Positions 1 to 11,978 of a stretch of DNA of 46,755 nucleotides are shown here, piece by piece. A program made the translations under genes and the position numbers. Every line of letters begins with the position of its first letter. Positions within the stretch are counted from its first letter, which is position 1. The stretch comes from Methylorubrum populi (GTDB lineage Bacteria; Pseudomonadota; Alphaproteobacteria; Rhizobiales; Beijerinckiaceae), in assembly GCA_020741775.1 (NCBI GenBank), contig DYYG01000018.1:1-46755 (forward strand), written 5' to 3'. The notes beneath the pieces are model-generated. The model was not told the origin of the DNA. It searched no databases and saw only the letters and a program-made list of their open reading frames with translations.

Positions 1-266
<266 letters not shown>

Positions 267-290
267 TCATACGGGCCGAAGCTGTGCAAG

Positions 291-1007
291 TCACGTCGGC
301 TTGTCGCTCGCCGCGTGGACGGCCCCGCGTTCACGGTGTTCGGCGAGGTAGTCCCGCAGCAACGGCACCCGGCGCGGCCTGAAGCTGGTGCCGGTCGCCC
401 GCACCGCGCGGATGCGGTCCAGCCGGAACATCCGGAAGGCCTTCCGCAGGCAGCACCAGGCCAGCAGCACCATCTTGCTGTCGAGATAGACGATGGAGAG
501 CGGCAGGATGGTCCGCTCTGTCACCGCGTCGTCCTTGTCGGCGTAGCGCAGAGCCAGCGCCTCCTCGCGCCAGCACCCGTCGCGAATCGTTTCCATGTCC
601 GGAATGTCGGGGAAGCGCTGCTCCCAGCGATGCACCTGGGACACGGCGTGGAGCAGATGTTGCTCGGCCCGATCGGGCAGGGTCGCGGCGACCTTGGCCA
701 GAACCGAAGCCGCCGCATCCGCCAGGGCCGGATCGCCCATCTGCCGCACTTCCGCGAGCCCGAGAACCAGTGCCTCGATCTCGATCCGGTTGAAGCTCTG
801 CGGCGGCAGGGCGACATCCTCGATCAGCCGGTAGCCGTAGCCCCGCTCGCCCTCGATTCGGGCGCCGGCCGCCCGCAGGCTATCGATGTCGCGATAGAGG
901 GAGCGCAGCGACACGCCGGTCTCCTCGGCGAGCCGCCCCGCCGTCACCGGCTGGGGCAGCATCCGCATCGCTTGAAGCAGCCGGAAGAGACGGTCGGTCC
1001 GCGCCAT
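291..1007 (-). CDS. YafY-type HTH/WYL-domain transcriptional regulator
   Basis: This is a predicted cytoplasmic DNA-binding regulator of about 238 residues. The N-terminal 60 residues form a DeoR-like helix-turn-helix (RLAEETGVSLRSLYRDIDSLRAAG), followed by the GERGYGYRL wing typical of YafY proteins. The C-terminal half is a WYL-type sensor domain in which the tripeptide is degenerate (LPLSIVYLDSKMVLLAWC), ending in FRLDRIRAV. A GTG lies immediately before the ATG at 1007; I use the ATG. It is divergent from the glutathione S-transferase at 1082 across 74 bp, so it probably controls that gene and itself. The effector is unknown. Confidence 0.82.
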   Translation of the reverse strand: MARTDRLFRLLQAMRMLPQPVTAGRLAEETGVSLRSLYRDIDSLRAAGARIEGERGYGYRLIEDVALPPQSFNRIEIEALVLGLAEVRQMGDPALADAAASVLAKVAATLPDRAEQHLLHAVSQVHRWEQRFPDIPDMETIRDGCWREEALALRYADKDDAVTERTILPLSIVYLDSKMVLLAWCCLRKAFRMFRLDRIRAVRATGTSFRPRRVPLLRDYLAEHRERGAVHAASDKPT

Positions 1008-1081
1008 CACCCAACTGACGGAAACTGGCAGGTGAGCTTGGCTACACCGTCTCTCGCCAACCCGCCAGCACGAGGCCCCCG

Positions 1082-1681
1082 ATGATCACCCTGTTCCACT
1101 CCCCCCGAAGCCGCTCGACCCGCATCGTCGCCCTGCTCAAGGAGCTCGATGCCCTCGACGACGTGCGGATCGAGGTCGTGTCGATCCCGCGCGCGGACGG
1201 GTCGGGCAGCCGCGATCCCCGAAACCCTCATCCCGATGGCAAGGTGCCGCTCCTCGATCATGACGGCACCCTGGCCTGGGAATCGAGCGCCATCGTTCAG
1301 TATCTCGCCGAACTGTTTCCGAAGGCCGGGCTCGCGATCCCGGCCGGGCACCCGCAGCGCGGTGCCTATCTCGGCTGGCTGGCTTGGTATGCCGGCGTGA
1401 TGGAGCCAGTTCTGGTCTCCGAAGCGTTCGGCCTCGATCATCCCGCCCTGGCCCGGACCTTCCGCACCGGCGCAGAGCTCAAAGCCCGGTTGGTCGAGGC
1501 GCTGAGGGACAAGCCGTTCCTGCTCGGTGACCGCTTCACCGCCGCCGACCTCTTGCTGCACTCACCCTATGCCTGGTTCGGCAAGCCCGGTGTGCCGGAG
1601 ATCGATGCCTGGGTGGATCGCTGCACGGACCGGCCCGGCGCCCGGTTCGCGGCCGAGTTCGACGCCAAGCATCCGGCCTGA
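1082..1681 (+). CDS. Glutathione S-transferase family protein
   Basis: This 199-residue soluble protein has a thioredoxin-like N-terminal domain (ITLFHSPRSRSTRIVALLKEL, then GKVPLLDHDGTLAWESSAIVQYLAE, the glutathione-binding cis-Pro and E-S-x-A-I segment). An all-helical C-terminal domain follows, with the N-capping box-like DRFTAADLLL. The family conjugates or reduces electrophiles with glutathione. The substrate cannot be told from sequence. It is divergent from the WYL regulator and convergent with recA across a strong terminator. It is probably a small detoxification gene controlled by its neighbour; that is inference. Confidence 0.85.
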   Translation: MITLFHSPRSRSTRIVALLKELDALDDVRIEVVSIPRADGSGSRDPRNPHPDGKVPLLDHDGTLAWESSAIVQYLAELFPKAGLAIPAGHPQRGAYLGWLAWYAGVMEPVLVSEAFGLDHPALARTFRTGAELKARLVEALRDKPFLLGDRFTAADLLLHSPYAWFGKPGVPEIDAWVDRCTDRPGARFAAEFDAKHPA

Positions 1682-1702
1682 TCTTGGATCGTCAGCCATG
1701 AG

Positions 1703-1736
1703 AAAAGCCCGCCGCGATCACTCGCGGCGGGCTTTT
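1703..1736. terminator. Bidirectional intrinsic terminator between the GST gene and recA
   Basis: A perfect 14-bp inverted repeat (AAAAGCCCGCCGCG at 1703-1716, complement at 1723-1736) with a 6-nt loop is flanked by A-runs and T-runs. It can therefore stop transcription from both convergent genes. Confidence 0.9.
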
Positions 1737-1760
1737 TAGGTCCGGTGATCGCGGGGAGGC

Positions 1761-2861
<1,101 letters not shown>

Positions 2862-3330
2862 CGCTCGGCATCCTTATGCATGGGAGGGGCACGGCGCTCA
2901 ATCCGCCGCCGTCGATGGAATTCGTACTTGTTTTGTTCCCATCATGCAAGGTGGATGACCGCGGGTATCCCCCGAGACGTGTCATATTTTGCAGCGCAAA
3001 AAGCAGGGGCAAAGGGCGACAGCGGCGACTTTACGTTGTACCGTCAGCCCCGCTGTCTCGGCAAAAATATTCGAAACCAGCGTCTACGATCTCGCCAGTG
3101 AACAAAGTTTACTGATCTTCACGACGTGCGTTTCAGTTTGGGAATATCGTAACAACACAGCCAGGTGTGTTTCGGCAACCATGAACGAGGGAATTGGCTG
3201 AGAGCAGGTGACGGGAGGCAGCATAACCTCCTGAGGTCGATGGCTTGCAGACTACGCGCCATTCTTCCAGTGCCGTCTAGCCGTGTGTCGTTCCCCATCT
3301 ATTTATCGCGCGCACGGTAGGGCCGTTACA
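2862..3330. other. Long intergenic region upstream of recA
   Basis: These 469 bases hold the recA leader and promoter, including the LexA-like site at 2924. Composition is more AT-rich from about 2900 to 3180 than in the flanking genes. Short open frames here overlap one another and lack ribosome sites, so I do not call them. I see no RNA gene or strong hairpin. Confidence 0.5.
2924..2938. promoter_or_regulatory. Candidate LexA operator (GTAC-N7-GTTC) of recA
   Basis: Alphaproteobacterial LexA recognises the direct repeat GTTC-N7-GTTC. The window has GTAC-TTGTTTT-GTTC 63 bp before the recA start, one mismatch from consensus and on the strand opposite recA. The position fits an operator overlapping the recA promoter. 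LexA itself is not in the window. Confidence 0.6.
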
Positions 3331-3531
3331 ATGCCGAACGACCTCGACGAATTTCGTGACATCGAGCGACTCCTGCGTGAAGCAGAGACGCGGTTGGAGG
3401 CCGTAGGTACGTTTCGACAACGGACCTTGCTCCAGATGGCATTGTTTGAAATCCGTCGCCGTCTCAACGCGTCGGATCAGGACGATGAGCGGCCAAGCGC
3501 CGCACGACCTCGCGACGAGTACGGCAGCTGA
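3331..3531 (+). CDS. Small hypothetical helical protein
   Basis: A 66-residue frame starts at ATG 3331 (MPNDLDEFRDIERLL). It is rich in charged helical residues through residue 47 (LREAETRLEAVGTFRQRTLLQMALFEIRRRL in outline), with a polar tail. It has no membrane segment or signal peptide. The in-frame upstream extension lacks a ribosome site and looks non-coding. I do not recognise the family. The amphipathic pattern suggests a two-helix protein, perhaps a dimer, but no function can be assigned. Confidence 0.45.
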   Translation: MPNDLDEFRDIERLLREAETRLEAVGTFRQRTLLQMALFEIRRRLNASDQDDERPSAARPRDEYGS

Positions 3532-3610
3532 CCTTTCAGGTCAGGATCGATCGGCCTCGCAACACGCATAAGGCTCTTCGGGAGCCGCTCCGCCTTGGCT
3601 CTTCGCGCCG

Positions 3611-3826
3611 TCACGGAACACCGCGAGCGGCACGCCATGCACGGAGGGCGCGTTGTCGTTCTTCGAAGGCGCGGTGCAGGGCCGTACCCTGCTCACCCCG
3701 GTAGACCGGCAGGATCGTGTCGTCGTCATCGATCGGGCGACCCAGGACCTGAGCCACCTCGTGGCGCCATTCGGCGTCCGCAATGGCGAACTCCACGTCC
3801 GTCAGGATGGCGCGTTCATCGTCCAT
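3611..3826 (-). CDS. Small hypothetical protein
   Basis: A 71-residue frame opens MDDERAILTDVEFAIADAEW at ATG 3826, with a purine-rich GGGAGAGG about 13 nt upstream. The first 45 residues are acidic and the C-terminal third is helical and basic (HRAFEERQRALRAWRAAR). It has no signal peptide or membrane segment. The overlapping frames on both strands look less protein-like. I do not recognise it. It stands alone between a plus-strand small gene and the end of cckA. Confidence 0.45.
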   Translation of the reverse strand: MDDERAILTDVEFAIADAEWRHEVAQVLGRPIDDDDTILPVYRGEQGTALHRAFEERQRALRAWRAARGVP

Positions 3827-4041
3827 GGCAGAGGCCCGGCACCTCTCCCATTATCGCCGAGAGGGGCGCATTTTTCTTGGATGTCGCGGACGCGGCAGCG
3901 TCCCTGTCGAATTAACTTATAGCATATTCGTGGCGAGGTCATTCTCTCGTATGGGAGGGCGATCCTATCACGTTTGGTTGTTCGAATAAGCTCGGCGAGC
4001 TGGGGCGAGGTCGCTCCTGCTTCGATCGAATGGAGACGGGC

Positions 4042-6834
<2,793 letters not shown>

Positions 6835-6899
6835 GCCTTCGCCGGAGCATTGCCGGAGAATGGTGCATAAACCGTGGCGCCTGAGGGACTTCGCCGGCC

Positions 6900-7967
6900 T
6901 CAGGCGGCCCGGCGGCGCAGGCGAAGCACGAAACCGATCACCTCCGCAACTGCGCGGTAATGCTCGGCCGGAATCTCGGCATCGACTTCGACCGTGGCGT
7001 GCAGGGCGCGGGCGAGGGGCGGATTCTCCATCACCGGGACATCGTGCTCGGCGGCGACCGCGCGGATGCGCAGCGCCAGCGAGTCGACGCCCTTGGCGAC
7101 GCAGACCGGAGCGGCCATGCCGGCCTCGTAGCGGAGCGCCACGGCGAAGTGGGTCGGGTTCGTCACCACCACGGTGGCGGTCGGCACGGCGGCCATCATC
7201 CGCTTCTTGAGGCGGGACTGGCGCAATTGCCGGATCCGGGCCTTCACCTCGGGGCTGCCCTCGCTCTCCTTGTGCTCCTGCTTCATCTCTTCCTTGGTCA
7301 TGCGCAGCCGGTTGCGCCAGCGATGGCGCTGGTAGAGCGCATCGCCGAGCGCGATCCCCGCATAGGCGGCGAGCATGCCGCCCATCATCTTCAGGGCGAG
7401 GGCGAGGGTGCCCTGGAGCGCGGCGCCGGGTTCGAGCTGGGCGAAGGATTCCGCCCGGTCGTGCTCGTGCCACAGGATCGCGCCGGCCACCGTGCCGACC
7501 ACGATGATCTTGGCGAGGCCTTTGCCGAAATTGACCCAGGCATCCATGCCGAGCAGGCGCTTGGCGCCGGCCATGGGCGAGATGCGCGCGAATTTCGGCA
7601 TCAGGCTTTCGGCGGTGAAGATCGGCCGGTGCTGGATCAGACCGGCGGCGATGGCCGCGAGCATGGCGATGCCGACGGGCACGGCCAGCGCCTTGAGGGT
7701 GACGATGCCGACGCGGACGGCGATTCCGAGATAGGTGCCGCCATCGGAGGGCAGGGCGCCGGCATGTTCGAGGAAGCCGCGCATGTCGCGGGTGAGGCCC
7801 TCGGCGACCGGCCGCGCCGAGAGCAGCAGGGCCAGGGTGAAGGCCGCCAGGATGAAGAAGGTGTTGATCTCGGGACTGTTGGGGACGTCGCCGCGCTCGA
7901 TCGCCTGCTCGATGCGCCGTGGCGTCGGGTCTTCGGTCTTGTCCTCGTCGTCGGTCTCGTCGGCCAC
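6900..7967 (-). CDS. flhB: Flagellar type III export switch protein FlhB
   Basis: FlhB sits in the inner-membrane flagellar export gate and switches specificity from rod/hook to filament substrates. The 355-residue protein begins with the acidic DETDDEDKTEDPTPRRIEQA segment typical of FlhB. It has about four membrane segments up to about residue 215, then the cytoplasmic domain with the self-cleavage motif NPTH at residues 270-273 (VVVTNPTHFAVALRYE). Length and motifs are complete. It lies 51 bp after fliR and 65 bp before cckA on the same strand, consistent with cotranscription. Confidence 0.97.
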   Translation of the reverse strand: MADETDDEDKTEDPTPRRIEQAIERGDVPNSPEINTFFILAAFTLALLLSARPVAEGLTRDMRGFLEHAGALPSDGGTYLGIAVRVGIVTLKALAVPVGIAMLAAIAAGLIQHRPIFTAESLMPKFARISPMAGAKRLLGMDAWVNFGKGLAKIIVVGTVAGAILWHEHDRAESFAQLEPGAALQGTLALALKMMGGMLAAYAGIALGDALYQRHRWRNRLRMTKEEMKQEHKESEGSPEVKARIRQLRQSRLKKRMMAAVPTATVVVTNPTHFAVALRYEAGMAAPVCVAKGVDSLALRIRAVAAEHDVPVMENPPLARALHATVEVDAEIPAEHYRAVAEVIGFVLRLRRRAA

Positions 7968-8018
7968 CGGCTCAGGCTCCCCCGCTCCGGATCGCAGCGC
8001 GGGCCCGGAAAGGAGCCG

Positions 8019-8795
8019 CTACTGCCCGAGGAAGGCGCCGAGATAGCGGCTGAGATTGTCCAGGAACAGCCCCATGATCAGTGACAGGGCGCTCACGAGC
8101 AGCATCATGCCGATCAGCAGCGAGGCGGGCACGGCGAGGAAGAAGACCTGGAATTGCGGCATCAGCCGCGACAGCACCCCGAGGCCGAGATTGAACAGGA
8201 TCCCGAACACGATGAAGGGGCCCGAGATCCGCACCGCCAGGGAGAAGCCTCGACCGAAGGCGTCGAGGGCGAGCTTGGCCGCATCGCCCATGCCCGGGAC
8301 ACCGCTCGGCGGCAGGACCGTGTAGCTGCGCCCGATCGCTTCGAGGGCGAGGTGGTGCAGATCGGTGGCCATCACCAGGGTGACGCCGAGCAGGGACAGG
8401 AAGTTGCCGAGGGCGACCTGTTGCCCGCCCATCGTCGGATCGACGGTCATGGCGTAGGACAGGCCGAGCTGCTGCGAGATCACGACGCCCGCAGTCTGCA
8501 AGGCAGCGACCACCATCCGCACCGACAGCCCGAGCATCAGGCCGATCAGGATTTCGCCGAACAGGAGCCCGAGCAGCGAGGGAGCTGCGAGCGTGCCATT
8601 GCCCATGGGCAGCAGCGGGCGCACCGACGGAAACAGCACGAGGGTGACGAGCAGGGCGAGGCTGAGCCGAAGGCGAGCCGAAATCAGCTGTTCGCCCATG
8701 CCGGGCATCAGCATGATCAGGGTGCCGACCCGGGCGAAGGTGAGCAGGAAAGCCGCCGCGAGGCCGGGCAGCAGCAGGTCGAGCGGCGTGGTCAT
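8019..8795 (-). CDS. fliR: Flagellar export gate protein FliR
   Basis: FliR forms the core of the flagellar export gate with FliP and FliQ. The 258-residue protein is almost entirely hydrophobic, with about six membrane segments. It carries the family start (FARVGTLIMLMPGMGEQLISARLRLSLAL), LGLSYAMTVDPTMGGQQVALGNF, and the C-terminal LSRLMPQFQVFFLAVPASLLIGM. A longer frame on the same strand in another phase is a shadow. It follows fliQ by 39 bp. Confidence 0.96.
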   Translation of the reverse strand: MTTPLDLLLPGLAAAFLLTFARVGTLIMLMPGMGEQLISARLRLSLALLVTLVLFPSVRPLLPMGNGTLAAPSLLGLLFGEILIGLMLGLSVRMVVAALQTAGVVISQQLGLSYAMTVDPTMGGQQVALGNFLSLLGVTLVMATDLHHLALEAIGRSYTVLPPSGVPGMGDAAKLALDAFGRGFSLAVRISGPFIVFGILFNLGLGVLSRLMPQFQVFFLAVPASLLIGMMLLVSALSLIMGLFLDNLSRYLGAFLGQ

Positions 8796-8834
8796 GCCGG
8801 CCCATCCTACACGCTCGGCGCCGCCGGCGGGACA

Positions 8835-9101
8835 TCATCCGCCCGCGGCGATGCGCGCGGCGATCCGGGCCATGTAGGTGGCCATGGCATCGCCCATGAA
8901 GGGCAGCATCAGCAGCATCACGCCGAACACCGCGACGATCTTCGGCACGTAGATCAGGGTCTGTTCCTGGATCTGGGTAAGCGCCTGGAACAGGGAGACG
9001 ATGAGGCCGACCACGAGGGCGACGATCATCAGAGGCCCGGCCAGCTTCAGGAAGACGAAGATGCCGTCGCGGGCGATGTCGAGGATGGCGAGGCCGGTCA
9101 T
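8835..9101 (-). CDS. fliQ: Flagellar export gate protein FliQ
   Basis: FliQ is a two-helix membrane subunit of the export gate. The 88-residue length matches the family. The pattern VGLIVSLFQALTQIQEQTLIYVPKI is diagnostic: a loop with E-Q-T-L between two hydrophobic helices. It lies between fliE (66 bp upstream) and fliR. Confidence 0.96.
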   Translation of the reverse strand: MTGLAILDIARDGIFVFLKLAGPLMIVALVVGLIVSLFQALTQIQEQTLIYVPKIVAVFGVMLLMLPFMGDAMATYMARIAARIAAGG

Positions 9102-9167
9102 GGTCTTCTTCCGTGCGTCTGCGGCATTCGGGTTTCCCTCGTTGCGGAGGGAGCGAGAGACCAGAGG

Positions 9168-9482
9168 TCAGATCGGCATGCGCATGATCTCTTCGTAGGC
9201 GGAGATCACCCGGTCGCGCACGGCGACCAGGGTCTGGAGGGCGGTCTCGCTCTCGGCCACGGCGGTGACCACGTCGACGACGTTGGTCTTGCCGGCGGCG
9301 GCTGAGAGGGCGGCGCGGTCGGCCTGGGCGCCGGCCTGCGCGACGCTGTCGAGGCTCTGCTGCAGCAGGCCGCCGAAACCGCCCGGCGTCGCCGCCATGC
9401 CCTGCGAGAGTTTTGGTGCGCCGGGACGGGCGATGTTCTGGGCGGCGGCGTAGGCGCCGGCGGCGAAGGCGGAAGTGGTCAT
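9168..9482 (-). CDS. fliE: Flagellar hook-basal body complex protein FliE
   Basis: FliE joins the MS ring to the proximal rod and is an early export substrate. The 104-residue protein ends in the family's conserved helix (TAVAESETALQTLVAVRDRVISAYEEIMRMPI). Two starts are possible: GTG at 9491, overlapping the flgC stop, and ATG at 9482. I choose the ATG because AAGG lies 10 nt upstream of it but only 1 nt from the GTG. It directly follows flgC. Confidence 0.94.
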   Translation of the reverse strand: MTTSAFAAGAYAAAQNIARPGAPKLSQGMAATPGGFGGLLQQSLDSVAQAGAQADRAALSAAAGKTNVVDVVTAVAESETALQTLVAVRDRVISAYEEIMRMPI

Positions 9483-9487
9483 CGGTG

Positions 9488-9898
9488 TCACGCCTTCAGG
9501 ATGTCGAGGGTGCGGGAGATCATCCGCCGTGTGGCGGTGACCATGTTCAGGTTGGCCTCGTAGGAGCGCTGGGCCTCGCGCATGTCCATGTTCTCGATCA
9601 GCCCGTTGACGTTGGGCAGCCGCACCTCGCCCCGGGCATCGGCGGCAGGATTGCCGGGATCGTATTTCGTGCGGAACGGCGAGGGATCGCGCGCGATGCG
9701 GCCGGCCTCGATGACCTTGGCGTCGAGTTCGCGGTCGAAGCGGCTGGCGAAGGTCGGGACCTTGCGCCGATAGGGCTCACCGCCCGCCGTTTTCGCGGTG
9801 GAATCGGCATTGGCGATGTTCTCGGCGATGATGCGCATCCGGCCGGACTGGGCCTTGAGGCCGGAGGCGGCGATGCCGAGGCTTTTCATGAAATCCAT
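9488..9898 (-). CDS. flgC: Flagellar proximal rod protein FlgC
   Basis: FlgC is a rod subunit of the flagellar basal body, exported without a cleaved signal. The 136-residue protein has the rod-family N-terminus (SLGIAASGLKAQSGRMRIIAENIANADST) and the C-terminal coiled segment (DMREAQRSYEANLNMVTATRRMISRTLDILKA). Length is normal. It lies 21 bp after flgB and just before fliE. Confidence 0.97.
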   Translation of the reverse strand: MDFMKSLGIAASGLKAQSGRMRIIAENIANADSTAKTAGGEPYRRKVPTFASRFDRELDAKVIEAGRIARDPSPFRTKYDPGNPAADARGEVRLPNVNGLIENMDMREAQRSYEANLNMVTATRRMISRTLDILKA

Positions 9899-9919
9899 GG
9901 CAGGTCCCGCTCAGTCGCG

Positions 9920-10336
9920 TCAGCGCTTGCCGACGGCGATCTTCAGGGCGTCGAGGCTCTTCTGATAGAGCGAGGCGACGAGCTGGTAGTCGGATTGGTT
10001 GTCACCCGCCTTCATCATCTCCTCCTCCAGATTCACGCCGTTGCCGGAGGGGCGAACCTCGAAGCCCTTGAACCGGCGCGGATCGGCATTGGGACCGCTC
10101 TCCGCCGACAGCCCGATATGGCGGGTATCCGTGCGGGCGAGACCGTCGCCGCCGACGGCGGCGCCGAGGGGTGCGGCCAATCCGGCCGATGACCGGCTCG
10201 GTTCGGCGAGATCGCGCGGGCGGAAACCCGGCATGTCGGCATTGGCGACGTTTTCGGCGAGCAGCGCCTGACGGGCCTGATGCCATTGCATCCGATTGCG
10301 CAGCATGCCGAGCAGGGGCAGGTCGGTGAGGGACAT
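9920..10336 (-). CDS. flgB: Flagellar proximal rod protein FlgB
   Basis: FlgB is the first rod subunit. The 138-residue protein shows the rod N-terminus (MLRNRMQWHQARQALLAENVANADMPGFRPRDL) and a conserved C-terminal helix (EEEMMKAGDNQSDYQLVASLYQKSLDALKIAVGKR). It is the first gene of the minus-strand run flgB-flgC-fliE-fliQ-fliR-flhB-cckA. Its start faces a 337-bp divergent region with a CtrA-type site. Confidence 0.96.
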   Translation of the reverse strand: MSLTDLPLLGMLRNRMQWHQARQALLAENVANADMPGFRPRDLAEPSRSSAGLAAPLGAAVGGDGLARTDTRHIGLSAESGPNADPRRFKGFEVRPSGNGVNLEEEMMKAGDNQSDYQLVASLYQKSLDALKIAVGKR

Positions 10337-10673
10337 GGTGCCTCGGACGGCCGGTGCGGCTGCGGGGGGAGCCCCGGAAGGTCGCGGGACCGGACCCGGC
10401 AGAAAGTGCCGCGCCTATGGTTAAGGAGCGGTTAACCCGGCAAATCCTGCCGGGTGGATCGGCCGGGTTTCGCCCCCCGCAAGTGTGGAATTCGCTCCTG
10501 CGGACCGCACCGAGTTGTTAACGAAGTCTCAGCCTTTGTTGCGGGCGCTCCGGGCGGAGGCGATAATCGGGCTCTGTATTGCGTGGGGCCGAGAGCGCGT
10601 CTCCCACCGCCGCCGGCCCCGAGCCGGACGTGGTGTGCGGCGTCTCAGGCCCCGATGACGAGAGACGCCGGTC
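10337..10673. other. Divergent promoter region between flgB and the fliO-like gene
   Basis: This 337-bp gap must hold promoters for both directions. It contains the full CtrA-type repeat at 10421-10435, 85 bp before the flgB start, and a further TTAA half-site near 10517. I see no coding sequence or strong terminator. Confidence 0.55.
10421..10435. promoter_or_regulatory. CtrA-type binding site TTAA-N7-TTAA
   Basis: TTAA-GGAGCGG-TTAA is an exact match to the CtrA consensus. It sits 85 bp upstream of flgB. CtrA is the master regulator of early flagellar genes in Caulobacter and relatives. The match is exact, but binding is inferred. Confidence 0.72.
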
Positions 10674-11936
10674 TTGCAAGCGTTCTTCAGTTCCGAGGGC
10701 TCCTACGCCCTGCAGTTCCTGGTGATCTTCCTCGTCATCCTGGTGCTGTTCCTGGTCGCGACCATGCTGTTCATGCGGCTATCCGGGCGGCGGCTGTCGC
10801 TGGCGGCCGGGTCGAGCCAACGCGGGCGCCAGCCCCGGCTCGGCATCGTCGACATCTACGAACTCGACCGCCAGCGTCAGCTCATCCTGCTGCGACGGGA
10901 CAATGTCGAGCATCTACTGCTCGTCGGCGGACCGAACGATGTGGTGATCGAGCGGCACATCCAGCGCGGTGCCGGGAGCCGCTACGCGCCGGAGGCCGGC
11001 ACCCGGCCCGAAGCGGAGATCGGCTCGCCCGATGCCCTGGAGCCGCCGCGCACCGAGCCGTTCCTCGACAGTCCGGCGCCGCCGACCTTCACGATGCCGG
11101 AGGTGGTGCCCCCCGCCAAACCGGGCGCTGCCCTGGTTCCGGATCGGGCGCCGCCCCTCGATCCCGGCCTGTTCGAGCCTGAGGAGCGCGCGCCCGTCCC
11201 CCGTCCGGCCTCGCCGGTGGGCCGCTTGATGCGGCGCACGGCGCCCTCGCTGGTGACCCCGCGGCCGGAGGTCGCCTCCGAGCGTGTCGCGCGCGCCGAG
11301 GCCGTGGCGGCACCCACCGTCCCGACGTCGCCTCCGGAATCCGAGCCGGTGCCGGAGCCGCCGCCTGTCATCGTCAGCCGCGAGCCGCGCGTTGTCGATC
11401 CCGCCGTCCTGTCCGACATGGCCCGCCAGCTTCAGGTCGCGCTGAAGCGTCCCTCCTCGGCCGTGACGCCGCCGCCCGTGGCATCGGCGGATGTCCCCCC
11501 GCGCCGGCCCGCTCCGGAGCCGGCCGCACCGACGGCGCCGGCGCAGCCGGATCCCGTCGCGGTGGCGATGTCCGCCGCCCAGCCATCTCCGGTGGTCCCG
11601 CCAGGGCCCGCTCCCGAGGCGAAGCCCGTCACGGGCGCCGGGCCGGACCCGTCGACGCTCCTCGCCGAGGCCGCCAACCCCGCCCGTGGGGAGCCCAAGG
11701 TGAGGACATCGTCGAAGCCCGTCCCGCCGCCGCTCGCCCCCGAGCCGCAACCGGCCCCATCGCCCAAGCCGGAGTTATCGCCGCTCGACCCACCGAAGTC
11801 CGATGTGTCGGCATCCGATGCGCCGAAGCCGGACCCGGCCGAGCCGGCTCCCCAGGGGCAGAATCCGTTTTCGGTGGAAGAGATCGAGGCCGAGTTCGCG
11901 CGCCTGCTCGGCCGGCCGCTCGACAACAGGGGCTGA
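10674..11936 (+). CDS. FliO-like flagellar biosynthesis protein with long Pro/Ala-rich tail
   Basis: This 420-residue protein has a single N-terminal membrane segment (about 12-34) and then a FliO-like region at about 55-96 (GIVDIYELDRQRQLILLRRD, then EHLLLVGGPNDVVIERHI). In FliO this domain helps assemble the FliP export gate. Residues 100-395 are Pro/Ala/Glu-rich and probably disordered. The last 25 residues (NPFSVEEIEAEFARLLGRPL) are ordered-looking and helical. The start is TTG at 10674; no in-frame ATG lies before the membrane segment and the ribosome site is weak. It is divergent from flgB. Confidence 0.78.
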   Translation: MQAFFSSEGSYALQFLVIFLVILVLFLVATMLFMRLSGRRLSLAAGSSQRGRQPRLGIVDIYELDRQRQLILLRRDNVEHLLLVGGPNDVVIERHIQRGAGSRYAPEAGTRPEAEIGSPDALEPPRTEPFLDSPAPPTFTMPEVVPPAKPGAALVPDRAPPLDPGLFEPEERAPVPRPASPVGRLMRRTAPSLVTPRPEVASERVARAEAVAAPTVPTSPPESEPVPEPPPVIVSREPRVVDPAVLSDMARQLQVALKRPSSAVTPPPVASADVPPRRPAPEPAAPTAPAQPDPVAVAMSAAQPSPVVPPGPAPEAKPVTGAGPDPSTLLAEAANPARGEPKVRTSSKPVPPPLAPEPQPAPSPKPELSPLDPPKSDVSASDAPKPDPAEPAPQGQNPFSVEEIEAEFARLLGRPLDNRG

Positions 11937-11978
11937 GGCCCGCACGCTCGCTTGCCGTAATCGCCGAACGGGAGAGAC

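Noticed and set aside
6835..7473. N-terminal extension of the cckA frame into flhB
   Set aside because: The extra 213 codons overlap conserved flhB and are Arg/Pro-rich; ATG 6834 has a ribosome site.
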